A stretch of 45,929 bases of DNA from NCBI RefSeq assembly GCF_000213975.1, contig NZ_GL892076.1:462173-508101 (forward strand). Reading direction: 5' to 3'. The stretch comes from Centipeda periodontii DSM 2778. GTDB taxonomy: Bacteria; Bacillota; Negativicutes; Selenomonadales; Selenomonadaceae. Below are positions 1 to 7,719 of the stretch, piece after piece. Position 1 is the first letter of the stretch, and each line of letters opens with the position of its first letter. Under the pieces are notes generated by a model. The model did no database searches, was not told the DNA's origin, and worked only from the letters and a program-made list of their open reading frames with translations. Made by a program: the position numbers and the translations under genes.

Positions 1-5
1 GCGCC

Positions 6-395
6 TTATATCCCCAGCCCTAAAGGGCGGGGCTTTACGGCGCATTGGGGTAAATATTTATTCCATTTCTTCTCACTGATTTTTAGAAATGTAATAACCG
101 AATTGGAATACCCTTGTGGATCAACAGATGTCACAAGCCGTAAAATCAGTTGAAAGCGAACGTCATCCACCTCAAATGTCTTGAGTACAAATGCCGTATG
201 CGGATGATTAGCCTCCAGAATATAATCCGGCTGCATGAGCATATGCGGAATATACGCCGCATATCGCTCATAATCCTGCGGATGACGCTCTTTCACATGC
301 GCAATTTGCGTATCCGTTATAATAACTTCATCCGTCACAATATGAGGATTTACGACAGAATAGATCGTACGATCAATTTTACAAATAACATGCAC
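6..395 (-). CDS. PBECR-type putative nuclease-domain protein
   Basis: A 129-residue protein that reads like the PBECR2 family (phage Barnase-EndoU-ColicinE5/D-RelE-like nuclease fold). The pattern is ITDTQIAHVKERHP near residue 27, then PDYILEAN, and a late SNSVITFLKI strand. These domains are known from prophages and polymorphic toxins, where they are predicted RNases. Here the gene stands alone without a signal peptide. The start is GTG, five bases after the stop of the upstream ppx-like gene, so it is probably translationally coupled to it. The family call rests on remembered motif patterns. The catalytic role is inference, and the exact PBECR subtype is uncertain. Confidence 0.6.
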   Translation of the reverse strand: MHVICKIDRTIYSVVNPHIVTDEVIITDTQIAHVKERHPQDYERYAAYIPHMLMQPDYILEANHPHTAFVLKTFEVDDVRFQLILRLVTSVDPQGYSNSVITFLKISEKKWNKYLPQCAVKPRPLGLGI

Positions 396-400
396 GCGAT

Positions 401-1324
401 TTATTGTCCCCTATCATCCATTTCCCCAATAATTTCCTTCCATATATATCCCTCGCGCACGCCCGAGTCGCTGTAGAGGATATCCTCTGCATCGAACGTC
501 TCAGCGAGGACGGAGGCGATGATCATGCCGGGGACGATATTGTGGAGGCGGTCGGGGGCGGAACGCAGGAGGACGGCAGTATCACGCTCGCTGAGTTTCC
601 TCCCGCTGCCGAACAGGTCAATCATCACGGGCAGATGCACCGTGCGCAGGAGCCGTGGCATTTCATCGGGATAAAGGAGGCGGTGCATGCGGCTCGCACT
701 GCTGAGTACCCCGCCCATGCCGACCATGTGACGGGCGCAAAGCGCACGTACATCGAATGCATCCTCCAAAACCGCCTCGACTGCCGCGCGGATCGCCGCG
801 CACTCATCGGGCGTCGGGAGCAGCCCCGCAACGTGCGCTTTGGTCATCGCGAGCGAGCCGAGGGGCAGGCTCCAACGCCCCCGCATTTCGTGACCGATAT
901 AGTGAATGATCTCGGTGCTGCCGCCGCCGATGTCCGCCATGATGCCGTCCGCGTGTGCGATGCTCTGCGTCGCACCGATGAAGTCGTATGCCGCCTCCTC
1001 ATCGCCGCTGATGACGCGGATAGGAACCCCCGTGCGGCGCGTGATCTCCTCCACGGCGGCGCGACTGTTCGTCGCGGAGCGCAGTGCCGCCGTCGTAAAG
1101 GCATGGACGTGTGCGATGCCGAATGTTTCGATAAAATCCGTAAACCCGCGCAGGATCTTGACGGTCTTTTCGATGCCCTCGCGCACAAGCCGTCCCTTAT
1201 CAAGGTAGCCCGCGAGTCCGACGGTGTGCTTGCGCTTGAGGAGGAGGTCGAACGTCCGCCCCTCGATCTGATAGACCGCCATGCGGATGGTGTTCGAGCC
1301 GATGTCGATGATCGCGTGCAGCAT
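401..1324 (-). CDS. ppx: Ppx/GppA-family exopolyphosphatase
   Basis: A 307-residue Ppx/GppA phosphatase, the short single-module form common in Firmicutes. It should hydrolyse terminal phosphate from polyphosphate or the gamma-phosphate of pppGpp in the cytoplasm. The two phosphate-binding motifs of the ASKHA fold are clear: DIGSNTIRM at residues 6-14 and DIGGGSTEI near residue 135. SGDEEAAYDFIGA lies between them, as in the family. The ATG start lies three bases after the stop of the threonine-synthase-like gene, so the two are co-transcribed. Which substrate is preferred cannot be read from the sequence. Confidence 0.9.
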   Translation of the reverse strand: MLHAIIDIGSNTIRMAVYQIEGRTFDLLLKRKHTVGLAGYLDKGRLVREGIEKTVKILRGFTDFIETFGIAHVHAFTTAALRSATNSRAAVEEITRRTGVPIRVISGDEEAAYDFIGATQSIAHADGIMADIGGGSTEIIHYIGHEMRGRWSLPLGSLAMTKAHVAGLLPTPDECAAIRAAVEAVLEDAFDVRALCARHMVGMGGVLSSASRMHRLLYPDEMPRLLRTVHLPVMIDLFGSGRKLSERDTAVLLRSAPDRLHNIVPGMIIASVLAETFDAEDILYSDSGVREGYIWKEIIGEMDDRGQ

Positions 1325-1327
1325 AGG

Positions 1328-2329
1328 CTACCGCTTCAGCCCGCTGCCGGGCACGGGGATGATGACGCGATAGTTGTCGGGCATGCCGTCCGCGAAAAAG
1401 GTGCGCGCGCCCGCAAGCCCCGCCGCCGCCGTGAGCTCGGCATAGATACCGCGGCGGTTGAGCGTCTTTGCCGCCTTGAGGATGTCGCTGTCCTCGACGG
1501 CAACGGCATCGCCGCCGCTGCGGCGCAAGGCTTTCAGGATATCCTCCATGCGCGGCGGTGCACTCACGCGGATGGTCTCGGCAATGGTGCTTTTACGCGG
1601 GGTCTCGGGCAGACCATGGAACGCCTCGACAACCGGCGCGCATTTCGTGCTCTGGATACCGATGAAATGCGGCAGGCGGCCGATCTCGGCAAAGCCCTGA
1701 TAGAGTCCGAGGAGAAGCGATCCGTTGCCGATCGGAACGAAAATGTAGTCGGGCACGCTGTCGTTCAGCTGGTGATAGATCTCCTGCGCCATGCTCTTGA
1801 TGCCGTCGGCGAAGAGTGGGTTGTAGACGTGGGAGGCATAGTAGTCGCTGCCGAGCTCCGCACGCAGGGTGCTGCTCGCGTTCATGCGTCCGTTGGGCAC
1901 GCGCACGACATCCGCGCCGTACGCCGTGATCTGCCTCACGCGCTCACCGGAGATGTCGTCGGGCACATAGACTCTGCACGCCATGCCCGCCGCCGCCGCA
2001 TACGCCGCGACCGCCGCCCCCGCATTGCCCGCCGAGTCCACGGCGACGTGGTCGATACCGAGGTGGAGGAGTTCGCCGATGAGACGCTTCGCCCCGCGAT
2101 CCTTGAACGATCCGGTCGGCTGGCGATCCTCCATCTTGAAGTAGTATCTGCAGCCGTCGACAACGAGCGGCAAAAGAGGCGTCTCGATCTCACCGAGGGT
2201 CACCGCCTCATGGCGATCCTCCGCGTCCATTGCGCTCTGATACAGACGAAAAAGCCCACCGCATTCACACGCGTAGGCGTGCGTTGCGACGGGATATTCC
2301 TTTTTGCAGCGCTCACAGTAGAAGTGCAT
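1328..2329 (-). CDS. Threonine synthase-like PLP enzyme
   Basis: A 333-residue fold-type II pyridoxal-phosphate enzyme of the threonine synthase/threonine dehydratase superfamily. An N-terminal four-cysteine knuckle (C5, C8, C21, C23) is typical of the archaeal-type short threonine synthases. The PLP lysine sits in GSFKDRGA near residue 75 and the SAGNAGAA loop near residue 100 binds phosphate. Near the C terminus PVPGSG replaces the usual glycine-rich turn. The start is supported by GAGGAGG upstream. It heads the run with ppx and the PBECR gene. It may be the threonine synthase (thrC) or a related lyase; no other threonine pathway gene is nearby to decide. Confidence 0.8.
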   Translation of the reverse strand: MHFYCERCKKEYPVATHAYACECGGLFRLYQSAMDAEDRHEAVTLGEIETPLLPLVVDGCRYYFKMEDRQPTGSFKDRGAKRLIGELLHLGIDHVAVDSAGNAGAAVAAYAAAAGMACRVYVPDDISGERVRQITAYGADVVRVPNGRMNASSTLRAELGSDYYASHVYNPLFADGIKSMAQEIYHQLNDSVPDYIFVPIGNGSLLLGLYQGFAEIGRLPHFIGIQSTKCAPVVEAFHGLPETPRKSTIAETIRVSAPPRMEDILKALRRSGGDAVAVEDSDILKAAKTLNRRGIYAELTAAAGLAGARTFFADGMPDNYRVIIPVPGSGLKR

Positions 2330-2346
2330 AATGGATCCTCCTCTTG

Positions 2347-2509
2347 AGGAACCACTGATAAATTCAGCACCATCATCTTAGCGCATCTTTTTTGTCCGCT
2401 TTTCGCCCTCGATCCTCCACATAGCTTTGGCTATGCGTCCGGTTTGCCTCCTCAATCGGACGAAAAAAACTACGCCAATCTGACGGACTTCATTTTATCA
2501 GTGGTTCCT
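2347..2509 (+). repeat. MITE-like palindromic repeat, copy A
   Basis: A complete copy of a roughly 165-bp element bounded by the perfect 16-bp inverted repeat AGGAACCACTGATAAA (2347-2362 and 2494-2509). Inside are a second inverted pair (a GCGCAT..TTTTTTGTCCG arm and its partner CGGACGAAAAAAA..) and a central hairpin CATAGC-TTTG-GCTATG. It fills the gap upstream of the threonine-synthase-like gene. The rest of that gap (2510-2640) shows nothing else I can name. Confidence 0.85.
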
Positions 2510-2640
2510 TGAACGTATGAAATCGCATCTTTGTAAGGTATTTGTTTGGCGCAAGCTCCACGCGAACGCCTCGTTACGCAGGCAATCACGTGCTTGTATG
2601 CTCAGGCTTCTTAAGGAATCCGCCGGGGCATACCGTCCGC

Positions 2641-4500
2641 TTAGGGGGTTTGCGCCGCCTCTCCATGTACGTCCCCCGCAACCTCATCCGTTGTGTCCTC
2701 CGTCAGGGCGTGGTTGCCGAACATGGTCGTCAGCGTCTCGCGCGTGAAACCGTAGGCGGGGCTCGAGAAGTCCTGCCGCGGGTCGTAGCGGTTCGACGGA
2801 GCGCCGAGGAGTCCGCAGACGGTATCGTACATCATATCGTTCGTAAAATACGCGTCCTTCCGTGCGGCAAGGGTCGCCGCCCGCTGCGGCAGCGTCGCGC
2901 GGTACTCCGGCGAGAGGTAGATGAAGAATGGGATGCGTACCATATCGAAGCTGAACACGTCGGGATTGTGCGAGATCTTGAGGTTTTCCCCATGATCGGA
3001 GAAATAGACCATCGCGCGGAGGTTCAGATTCTTCTCCGCATAGTTAAAGACCTCCGCGAGAATGTGATCCGTGTAGAGGATGCTGTTCGCATACGATGCC
3101 GCGCTCGTCATCGCCGACTCTCCGTCTGCGGCAACGAACTTCGCCCACTCGTCGGGATAGCGGTTGTTGTAGTAGATATGGCTGCCCATCAAATGCAGCA
3201 CGATGAAGTTATTCACGTTCGGGTCAATGCGTGTGAGGTACGGGAGCAGGCTCTCGTCAAACTTTGTCGTAAAGGTGTACGAGTCGTCCGTCCACTCCGC
3301 CACATCCGCCGTCTTTGCGACCATCGTGATCGCACTGTCGAACTGCCCGTAGCGCCCCTGATTGCTGAACCAGTACGTATGATAGCCGATCTTTTTCGCC
3401 ACATCGAGCAGGGAGGCCGACTCGAAAAACTCCTTGTCGTTGTACTGGCTCTTCTCGGTCAGCGCACGCTCGAGAACAGGCACCGTCTGCGTCCACGAGG
3501 AGTACGTGTTACGGTAGACGAGGAAGCCTTCACGCTCCGCCGCCATCCGCTCCATCCACGGCGTATTCTCATACGGGAACGACGGCGTATAGTAGTGCAT
3601 ATAGTTGCGCGATGCCGACTCTCCGATGACGAAGATCACCGTCCCGGGGGCGCGCGCAGCAAGTGTATTCTCCGCATCGATGATGAGTGACGCATATCTC
3701 TCGTCCTGATTCAGACCATACGACTGCGTTTCCTCAACATAGGTTGTCACGTCCTTGTAGAGTCCTGCAATCGAGCACTCCGGAATCAGGGCAATATGTA
3801 CCCCCGCCGCAACGCACATGACGAGGACAAGGCTGCCCATACGCGAGCCCTGCGCGCTCGGATAGACGTGCTGTGCGAACAAGAGATAGCTGCGGTACGA
3901 GAGATAAATGAGCACCAGCAGCAGGAAGACAACGAACAGCGCGGGCAAAACGCCCACCGTCGACTCGATGTAGTCCCCCGCCTCGTGCCAGTTTGTGAGG
4001 TACAGCGCCATGAGGGACGCGGGACTCAGTGCGTGCCAGACCGTCATATAGTAGGCGATCTGTGTGAGCGGGATGAGCGACATGAGGAAGCCGAGCACGG
4101 CGAGCAGCACTGCCGTCAAACGTTTATGACCGAGGTGAAAGAGGACGCCGCCGAGCGCCGCGAGCACGAGCATGTTCGCTGTCCCGATCAGGAAGTCAAA
4201 GAAGATGAGCGAGCGGTACCAGTCCCGCGCATACGTCCACGTATAGAGGAGCGGGAACGTCAGGCACCAGAGCAGCCCCGGCACCATCGCCCCGATCATC
4301 GCCCGCGAGAAGAGCGGAACGCCCGTCCCATACTGCATCAGCATGAGAATGCCAAGGAGCGGAAGAAGCGCGGGAAGAAAATACTCCGCGCCCATGTCCT
4401 GCCCCATATTGATATAGCACGCGACAAGCGTCAGGAAATATGCTCCTGCCGCCGCCGCATAGCGGATCCACTCATTCGCCCGCTCCGTTGATACCTTCAT
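2641..4500 (-). CDS. Phosphoethanolamine transferase-like (EptA/CptA family) membrane enzyme
   Basis: A 619-residue membrane protein of the alkaline-phosphatase superfamily. About five hydrophobic segments fill residues 15-220. A periplasmic sulfatase-like domain follows, with FVIGESASRNYMHYY (metal site) near 293, the likely nucleophile Thr in SSWTQTVPV near 338, and FSDHGENL near 502 with later His/Asp ligands. This matches enzymes that move phosphoethanolamine from phosphatidylethanolamine to lipid A or glycans, which fits a cell with an outer membrane. It is the last gene of the run behind mqnA and the 3D-domain gene, 11 bases from its neighbour. The acceptor substrate is unknown, and a phosphoglycerol transferase role cannot be excluded. 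Confidence 0.8.
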   Translation of the reverse strand: MKVSTERANEWIRYAAAAGAYFLTLVACYINMGQDMGAEYFLPALLPLLGILMLMQYGTGVPLFSRAMIGAMVPGLLWCLTFPLLYTWTYARDWYRSLIFFDFLIGTANMLVLAALGGVLFHLGHKRLTAVLLAVLGFLMSLIPLTQIAYYMTVWHALSPASLMALYLTNWHEAGDYIESTVGVLPALFVVFLLLVLIYLSYRSYLLFAQHVYPSAQGSRMGSLVLVMCVAAGVHIALIPECSIAGLYKDVTTYVEETQSYGLNQDERYASLIIDAENTLAARAPGTVIFVIGESASRNYMHYYTPSFPYENTPWMERMAAEREGFLVYRNTYSSWTQTVPVLERALTEKSQYNDKEFFESASLLDVAKKIGYHTYWFSNQGRYGQFDSAITMVAKTADVAEWTDDSYTFTTKFDESLLPYLTRIDPNVNNFIVLHLMGSHIYYNNRYPDEWAKFVAADGESAMTSAASYANSILYTDHILAEVFNYAEKNLNLRAMVYFSDHGENLKISHNPDVFSFDMVRIPFFIYLSPEYRATLPQRAATLAARKDAYFTNDMMYDTVCGLLGAPSNRYDPRQDFSSPAYGFTRETLTTMFGNHALTEDTTDEVAGDVHGEAAQTP

Positions 4501-4511
4501 ATACAGCCCTA

Positions 4512-5216
4512 CTACTCCATGATAAAGATTTCGAGATCCTGCCGCCCAAACATCAGCGCCTCCGCGTGCGTGTCAAATGCGACGTCAATGCGATAGCCGT
4601 GGATTGCACTGCCAACGTCCTCCGCAATAGCCTCCCCATAGCCGGGGATAAAGACGTGCGTGCCGAGCGGGATCACCGACGGATCGACCGCGATCACGCC
4701 GCGCCGCAGGGGCGTTCCCGTCGCCGTGCGATTGCCGTTGCCGGGATCGAACGCGCTGTACCCCGTTGCCGACACGTAGACCGCGCGCCCGCTGCCGCGG
4801 CTCACCTGTATCGTATTATGCTCCTCGGGAATCCCGAGCGCGACGGGGTCGTATTCCTCCCCGCCCGAGAGCACATGGTACGTCGCTGCGCCGCAGACGC
4901 CATCCACCGTGAGACCATGCGCCTCCTGACAGCGCTCGATCGCCGCGCGCGTCAGAGGTCCCGCGACGCCGTCCGCCGCGCCCTCAAGATAGCCCCCCTG
5001 GATGAGAAGTTCCTGCACATGCGCCACCACCGCACCGCGCATCCCCTCCTTCACGAGGATGTGCGCCGCCTCTGCGGGTGCGTGAAGGGCAAGCGGCGCC
5101 GTCACGGCAAGCGCCGTCGTCACGGTAAGTGCCCCGCGAAAGCGCCGCAGTTCCCTATGCCGCTTTGCCCTCCGAACAAGTTTTCGTGCTGCCAAAAGGA
5201 GTTTTCGTACCTGCAT
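4512..5216 (-). CDS. 3D-domain protein with peptidoglycan-binding domain
   Basis: A secreted or membrane-anchored cell-wall protein of 234 residues. After a basic N terminus and a hydrophobic signal or anchor segment, a PG_binding_1 domain (GMRGAVVAHVQELL to DGVCGAATYHVL) precedes a C-terminal 3D domain. The latter is a double-psi barrel related to MltA and YuiC/RpfB catalytic domains: ATGYSAFD, AVDPSVIPLG, then AIHGYRIDVAF with its aspartates. It probably acts as a lytic transglycosylase. I chose the ATG at 5216 over an upstream GTG at 5258 because GAAGGGAG lies about ten bases before it. Confidence 0.85.
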   Translation of the reverse strand: MQVRKLLLAARKLVRRAKRHRELRRFRGALTVTTALAVTAPLALHAPAEAAHILVKEGMRGAVVAHVQELLIQGGYLEGAADGVAGPLTRAAIERCQEAHGLTVDGVCGAATYHVLSGGEEYDPVALGIPEEHNTIQVSRGSGRAVYVSATGYSAFDPGNGNRTATGTPLRRGVIAVDPSVIPLGTHVFIPGYGEAIAEDVGSAIHGYRIDVAFDTHAEALMFGRQDLEIFIME

Positions 5217-5310
5217 ATCGATCGTGCTCCCTTCATTTCTTCTCTTTTTCGATAGCACTTTGATGCTCTCATCATCGATAGGAATATTTTACTATAAAGC
5301 CAGATTCCCG

Positions 5311-6150
5311 TCAAACGCGCGCAAGCTCGATCGTAGGCGCACGCGCAATCAGCCCGTCCTCCGCCGCATATCGGTAAAAGAGTCTGAGCCCCGCAAGCGT
5401 CGCCTCGTCCAGCTGCCAAACGACCGCGCTGCCGAGGTACTCCGTCAGCTGCGCACGCGTGAAACGCCCATCATGCGATAGCACCTCCGTGATCGCCGCA
5501 TCCTTCACCGCATCCCAGCCCTCGAACGCCGCCGCGATCCGCCCATGCACCATCTCCAGTGCCGCCGGATGTGCCGCCGCAAATGTGCGCGCCGCCGCCC
5601 AGATACCGAACACCATGCGCGCGCCCGTCATCTGCTTCCACTCCCGCGCGAGATCATAGATGTAGATCCCGTCGGGCGGGTGATGGTAGAGTTCGAGCGC
5701 GTCATCCCCGATGAAAAGGGCGCCTGCCGCCCCCTCCGGCACGGGATCCTCCGGTGTGAGTGCCCGCGTTTCGTACTGCGGCGCGGCATCGTATGCACGG
5801 CGCAGGATGATCTTGAGGAGGGCGTGCGAGGACGCCGACTTATCCGAGAGCAGCACGCGCCGCGCACCAATGTTCTCTGCGGGTACGCGCGAAACGAGCA
5901 AAACGCTGCGCACATCACCGTCCGAGGCGATGCACACATCCGGCAGGATCAGCAGATCGTCCGCATGGCGCGCATACGTGATCGAGGAGACCCCCGACAC
6001 ATCCAGATTCTTCGCCTCGAGCCGCCCGTTCAGCTGCGCAGGCGTCGCACGCAGGATGTCCAGCCCCTGTGCCGCCCCATGCGCGAGCGCATACGTGAGC
6101 GGCAGCACATTCAAGAACGCAATATGACCCAGACGCGGTACCATGCGCAT
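5311..6150 (-). CDS. mqnA: Chorismate dehydratase MqnA (futalosine menaquinone pathway)
   Basis: A 279-residue MqnA-type protein with a periplasmic-binding-protein-like fold. It dehydrates chorismate to 3-enolpyruvyl-benzoate, the first step of the futalosine route to menaquinone. Seen here: N-terminal GHIAFLNVLPL, the VSGVSSITYA segment and LSDKSASSHALLKIIL. These match the family, and so does the length of about 280. The start is ATG 6150 (MRMVPRLG), behind AGGAGGAG; the longer reading frame upstream is only intergenic sequence. No other mqn gene is in view. It is transcribed away from the AICAR transformylase gene. Confidence 0.88.
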   Translation of the reverse strand: MRMVPRLGHIAFLNVLPLTYALAHGAAQGLDILRATPAQLNGRLEAKNLDVSGVSSITYARHADDLLILPDVCIASDGDVRSVLLVSRVPAENIGARRVLLSDKSASSHALLKIILRRAYDAAPQYETRALTPEDPVPEGAAGALFIGDDALELYHHPPDGIYIYDLAREWKQMTGARMVFGIWAAARTFAAAHPAALEMVHGRIAAAFEGWDAVKDAAITEVLSHDGRFTRAQLTEYLGSAVVWQLDEATLAGLRLFYRYAAEDGLIARAPTIELARV

Positions 6151-6173
6151 CCCCCTCTCTTTCTCTCCTCCTA

Positions 6174-6202
6174 TTATAATCCTTCTTCGCTGAAAAATAC
6201 AG
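6174..6202 (-). promoter_or_regulatory. Probable promoter of mqnA
   Basis: On the minus strand a perfect TATAAT (6174-6179) lies 17 bp from a weak -35 TGTATT (6197-6202), ending about 24 bases before the mqnA start. The -10 is convincing; the -35 is poor. Confidence 0.45.
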
Positions 6203-6246
6203 TATTTTCGAAACCACTTACGGAGAATCAAATCGTTTCCGCGCAG

Positions 6247-6275
6247 TTGAAAATCGCCGCGTGCGCCGCTATAAT
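6247..6275 (+). promoter_or_regulatory. Promoter of the AICAR transformylase gene
   Basis: TTGAAA (6247-6252), a 17-bp spacer and TATAAT (6270-6275) form a near-consensus sigma-A promoter 42 bases upstream of the ATG at 6317. It is divergent from the mqnA promoter. Confidence 0.75.
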
Positions 6276-6316
6276 AACATCATCACAAACTCCCCGAGAG
6301 AAAAGGAGCGCTTACA

Positions 6317-7489
6317 ATGAACGAAATCGCACTGAAATACGGCTGCAACCCGAACCAGACGCCCGCACGCGTCTACGCCGAGGGCGGGCTGCCCTTCACC
6401 GTCCTGAACGGACGCCCCGGCTACATCAACCTGCTCGACGCGCTGAACAGCTGGCAGCTCGTGCGCGAACTGCGCGCGATGTCGGGGCTGCCCGCCGCCG
6501 CCTCGTTCAAGCACGTCAGTCCTGCGGGCGCGGCGCTGGGTCTCCCGCTCAGTGACGCGCTTGCGCGCGCCTGTGCCGCCGAGGGGCGCGACCTCTCGCC
6601 CGTCGCGTGTGCCTACGTGCGTGCGCGCGGTGCCGACCGCATGAGCTCCTACGGCGACTTTGCCGCCGTCTCGGACATCTGTGACGAGAGCCTCGCGGAG
6701 TTCCTGCGCGGCGAGGTGTCCGACGGCATCATCGCACCGGGGTATACCGAAAAGGCACTTGAGATCCTAAAGAGCAAGCGCAAGGGCAGCTATCTCATCC
6801 TCCAGATGGATGAGAGCTACGCGCCGCCCGCGCTGGAACGCAAGGATGTGTACGGCATCACCTTCGAGCAGCAGCGCAACGAGGTTCGGATCACAGAGGA
6901 CTGCCTCACGGATCGCCCGACGGCGAACAAGGATATCCCCAACGCGGCAAAGCGCGATCTCCTGCTCGCGCTCATCACGCTGAAGTATACGCAGTCCAAC
7001 TCGGTCTGCTATACAATGGATGGACAAGCGATCGGTGTTGGCGCGGGACAGCAGTCGCGCGTCCACTGCACACGCCTCGCAGGGAACAAGGCGGACATCT
7101 GGCAGCTGCGTCAGAGCCCGCAGGCGCTCGCGCTCCCCTTCCGCGATGATGTGCGCCGCCCCGACCGCGACAACGCCATCGACGTTTTTGCGGCGGGCGA
7201 TGAGGACGACTACGCCCTGCTCGTCAGCGACTGGCAGCGTCTCTTTACGGCAAAACCAGCGCCCTTTACGCGTGCGGAGAAGCGTGCGTATCTCGCGACG
7301 ATCAAGGGGGTTGCGCTCGGCTCGGACGCGTTCTTCCCGTTCGGCGACAACGTCGAACGCGCACACCAGAGCGGCGTCTCCTACATCGCGCAGAGCGGCG
7401 GCTCCATCCGCGACGACAACGTCATTGAGACGTGCGACAAGTACGGTATTGCAATGGCGATGACCCATATCCGCCTCTTCCATCACTGA
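6317..7489 (+). CDS. Stand-alone AICAR transformylase (PurH C-domain type)
   Basis: A 390-residue protein matching the AICAR formyltransferase half of PurH (ATIC). It should convert AICAR and 10-formyl-THF to FAICAR in purine synthesis. The Lys-His active-site motif is in SFKHVSPAGAA near residue 62. SNSVCYTMDGQAIGVGAGQQSRVHCTRL is recognisable in pieces (KYTQSNSV, GVGAGQQSRV), as is the SDAFFPFGDNVE segment near the end. The IMP cyclohydrolase domain (about 200 N-terminal residues in normal PurH) is absent and the start is clear (AAAAGGAG before ATG). The cyclohydrolase must therefore come from another gene. A convergent terminator follows. Confidence 0.85.
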   Translation: MNEIALKYGCNPNQTPARVYAEGGLPFTVLNGRPGYINLLDALNSWQLVRELRAMSGLPAAASFKHVSPAGAALGLPLSDALARACAAEGRDLSPVACAYVRARGADRMSSYGDFAAVSDICDESLAEFLRGEVSDGIIAPGYTEKALEILKSKRKGSYLILQMDESYAPPALERKDVYGITFEQQRNEVRITEDCLTDRPTANKDIPNAAKRDLLLALITLKYTQSNSVCYTMDGQAIGVGAGQQSRVHCTRLAGNKADIWQLRQSPQALALPFRDDVRRPDRDNAIDVFAAGDEDDYALLVSDWQRLFTAKPAPFTRAEKRAYLATIKGVALGSDAFFPFGDNVERAHQSGVSYIAQSGGSIRDDNVIETCDKYGIAMAMTHIRLFHH

Positions 7490-7526
7490 GTGCGGCATCC
7501 TTCCCTTCAATCATACACAAGCAGCG

Positions 7527-7571
7527 GGCTGCTCTGCAAGGACAAAACGTTCTTCGCAGAGCAGCCTTTTT
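7527..7571 (+). terminator. Rho-independent terminator after the AICAR transformylase gene
   Basis: An 11-bp stem, GGCTGCTCTGC (7527-7537) pairing with GCAGAGCAGCC (7556-7566), is followed by TTTTT. Confidence 0.85.
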
Positions 7572-7719
7572 CATTTCGCCGAATCTTTTTCATAGTCCAT
7601 TCTCATATATTATACTGCTGTTAAACATTTTTATTTGATTTATCTATCAGACTCGTGTTATCATTCCGTTATCTATTGTATAATAAGTTTCATTTTCTTC
7701 TCTGCAGGAGGTATCCAAA

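Noticed and set aside
404..2347. A 647-codon plus-strand open frame across ppx and the threonine-synthase-like gene
   Set aside because: It is antisense to two clear enzyme genes; its arginine- and alanine-rich translation is typical of GC-rich reverse frames and shows no domain.
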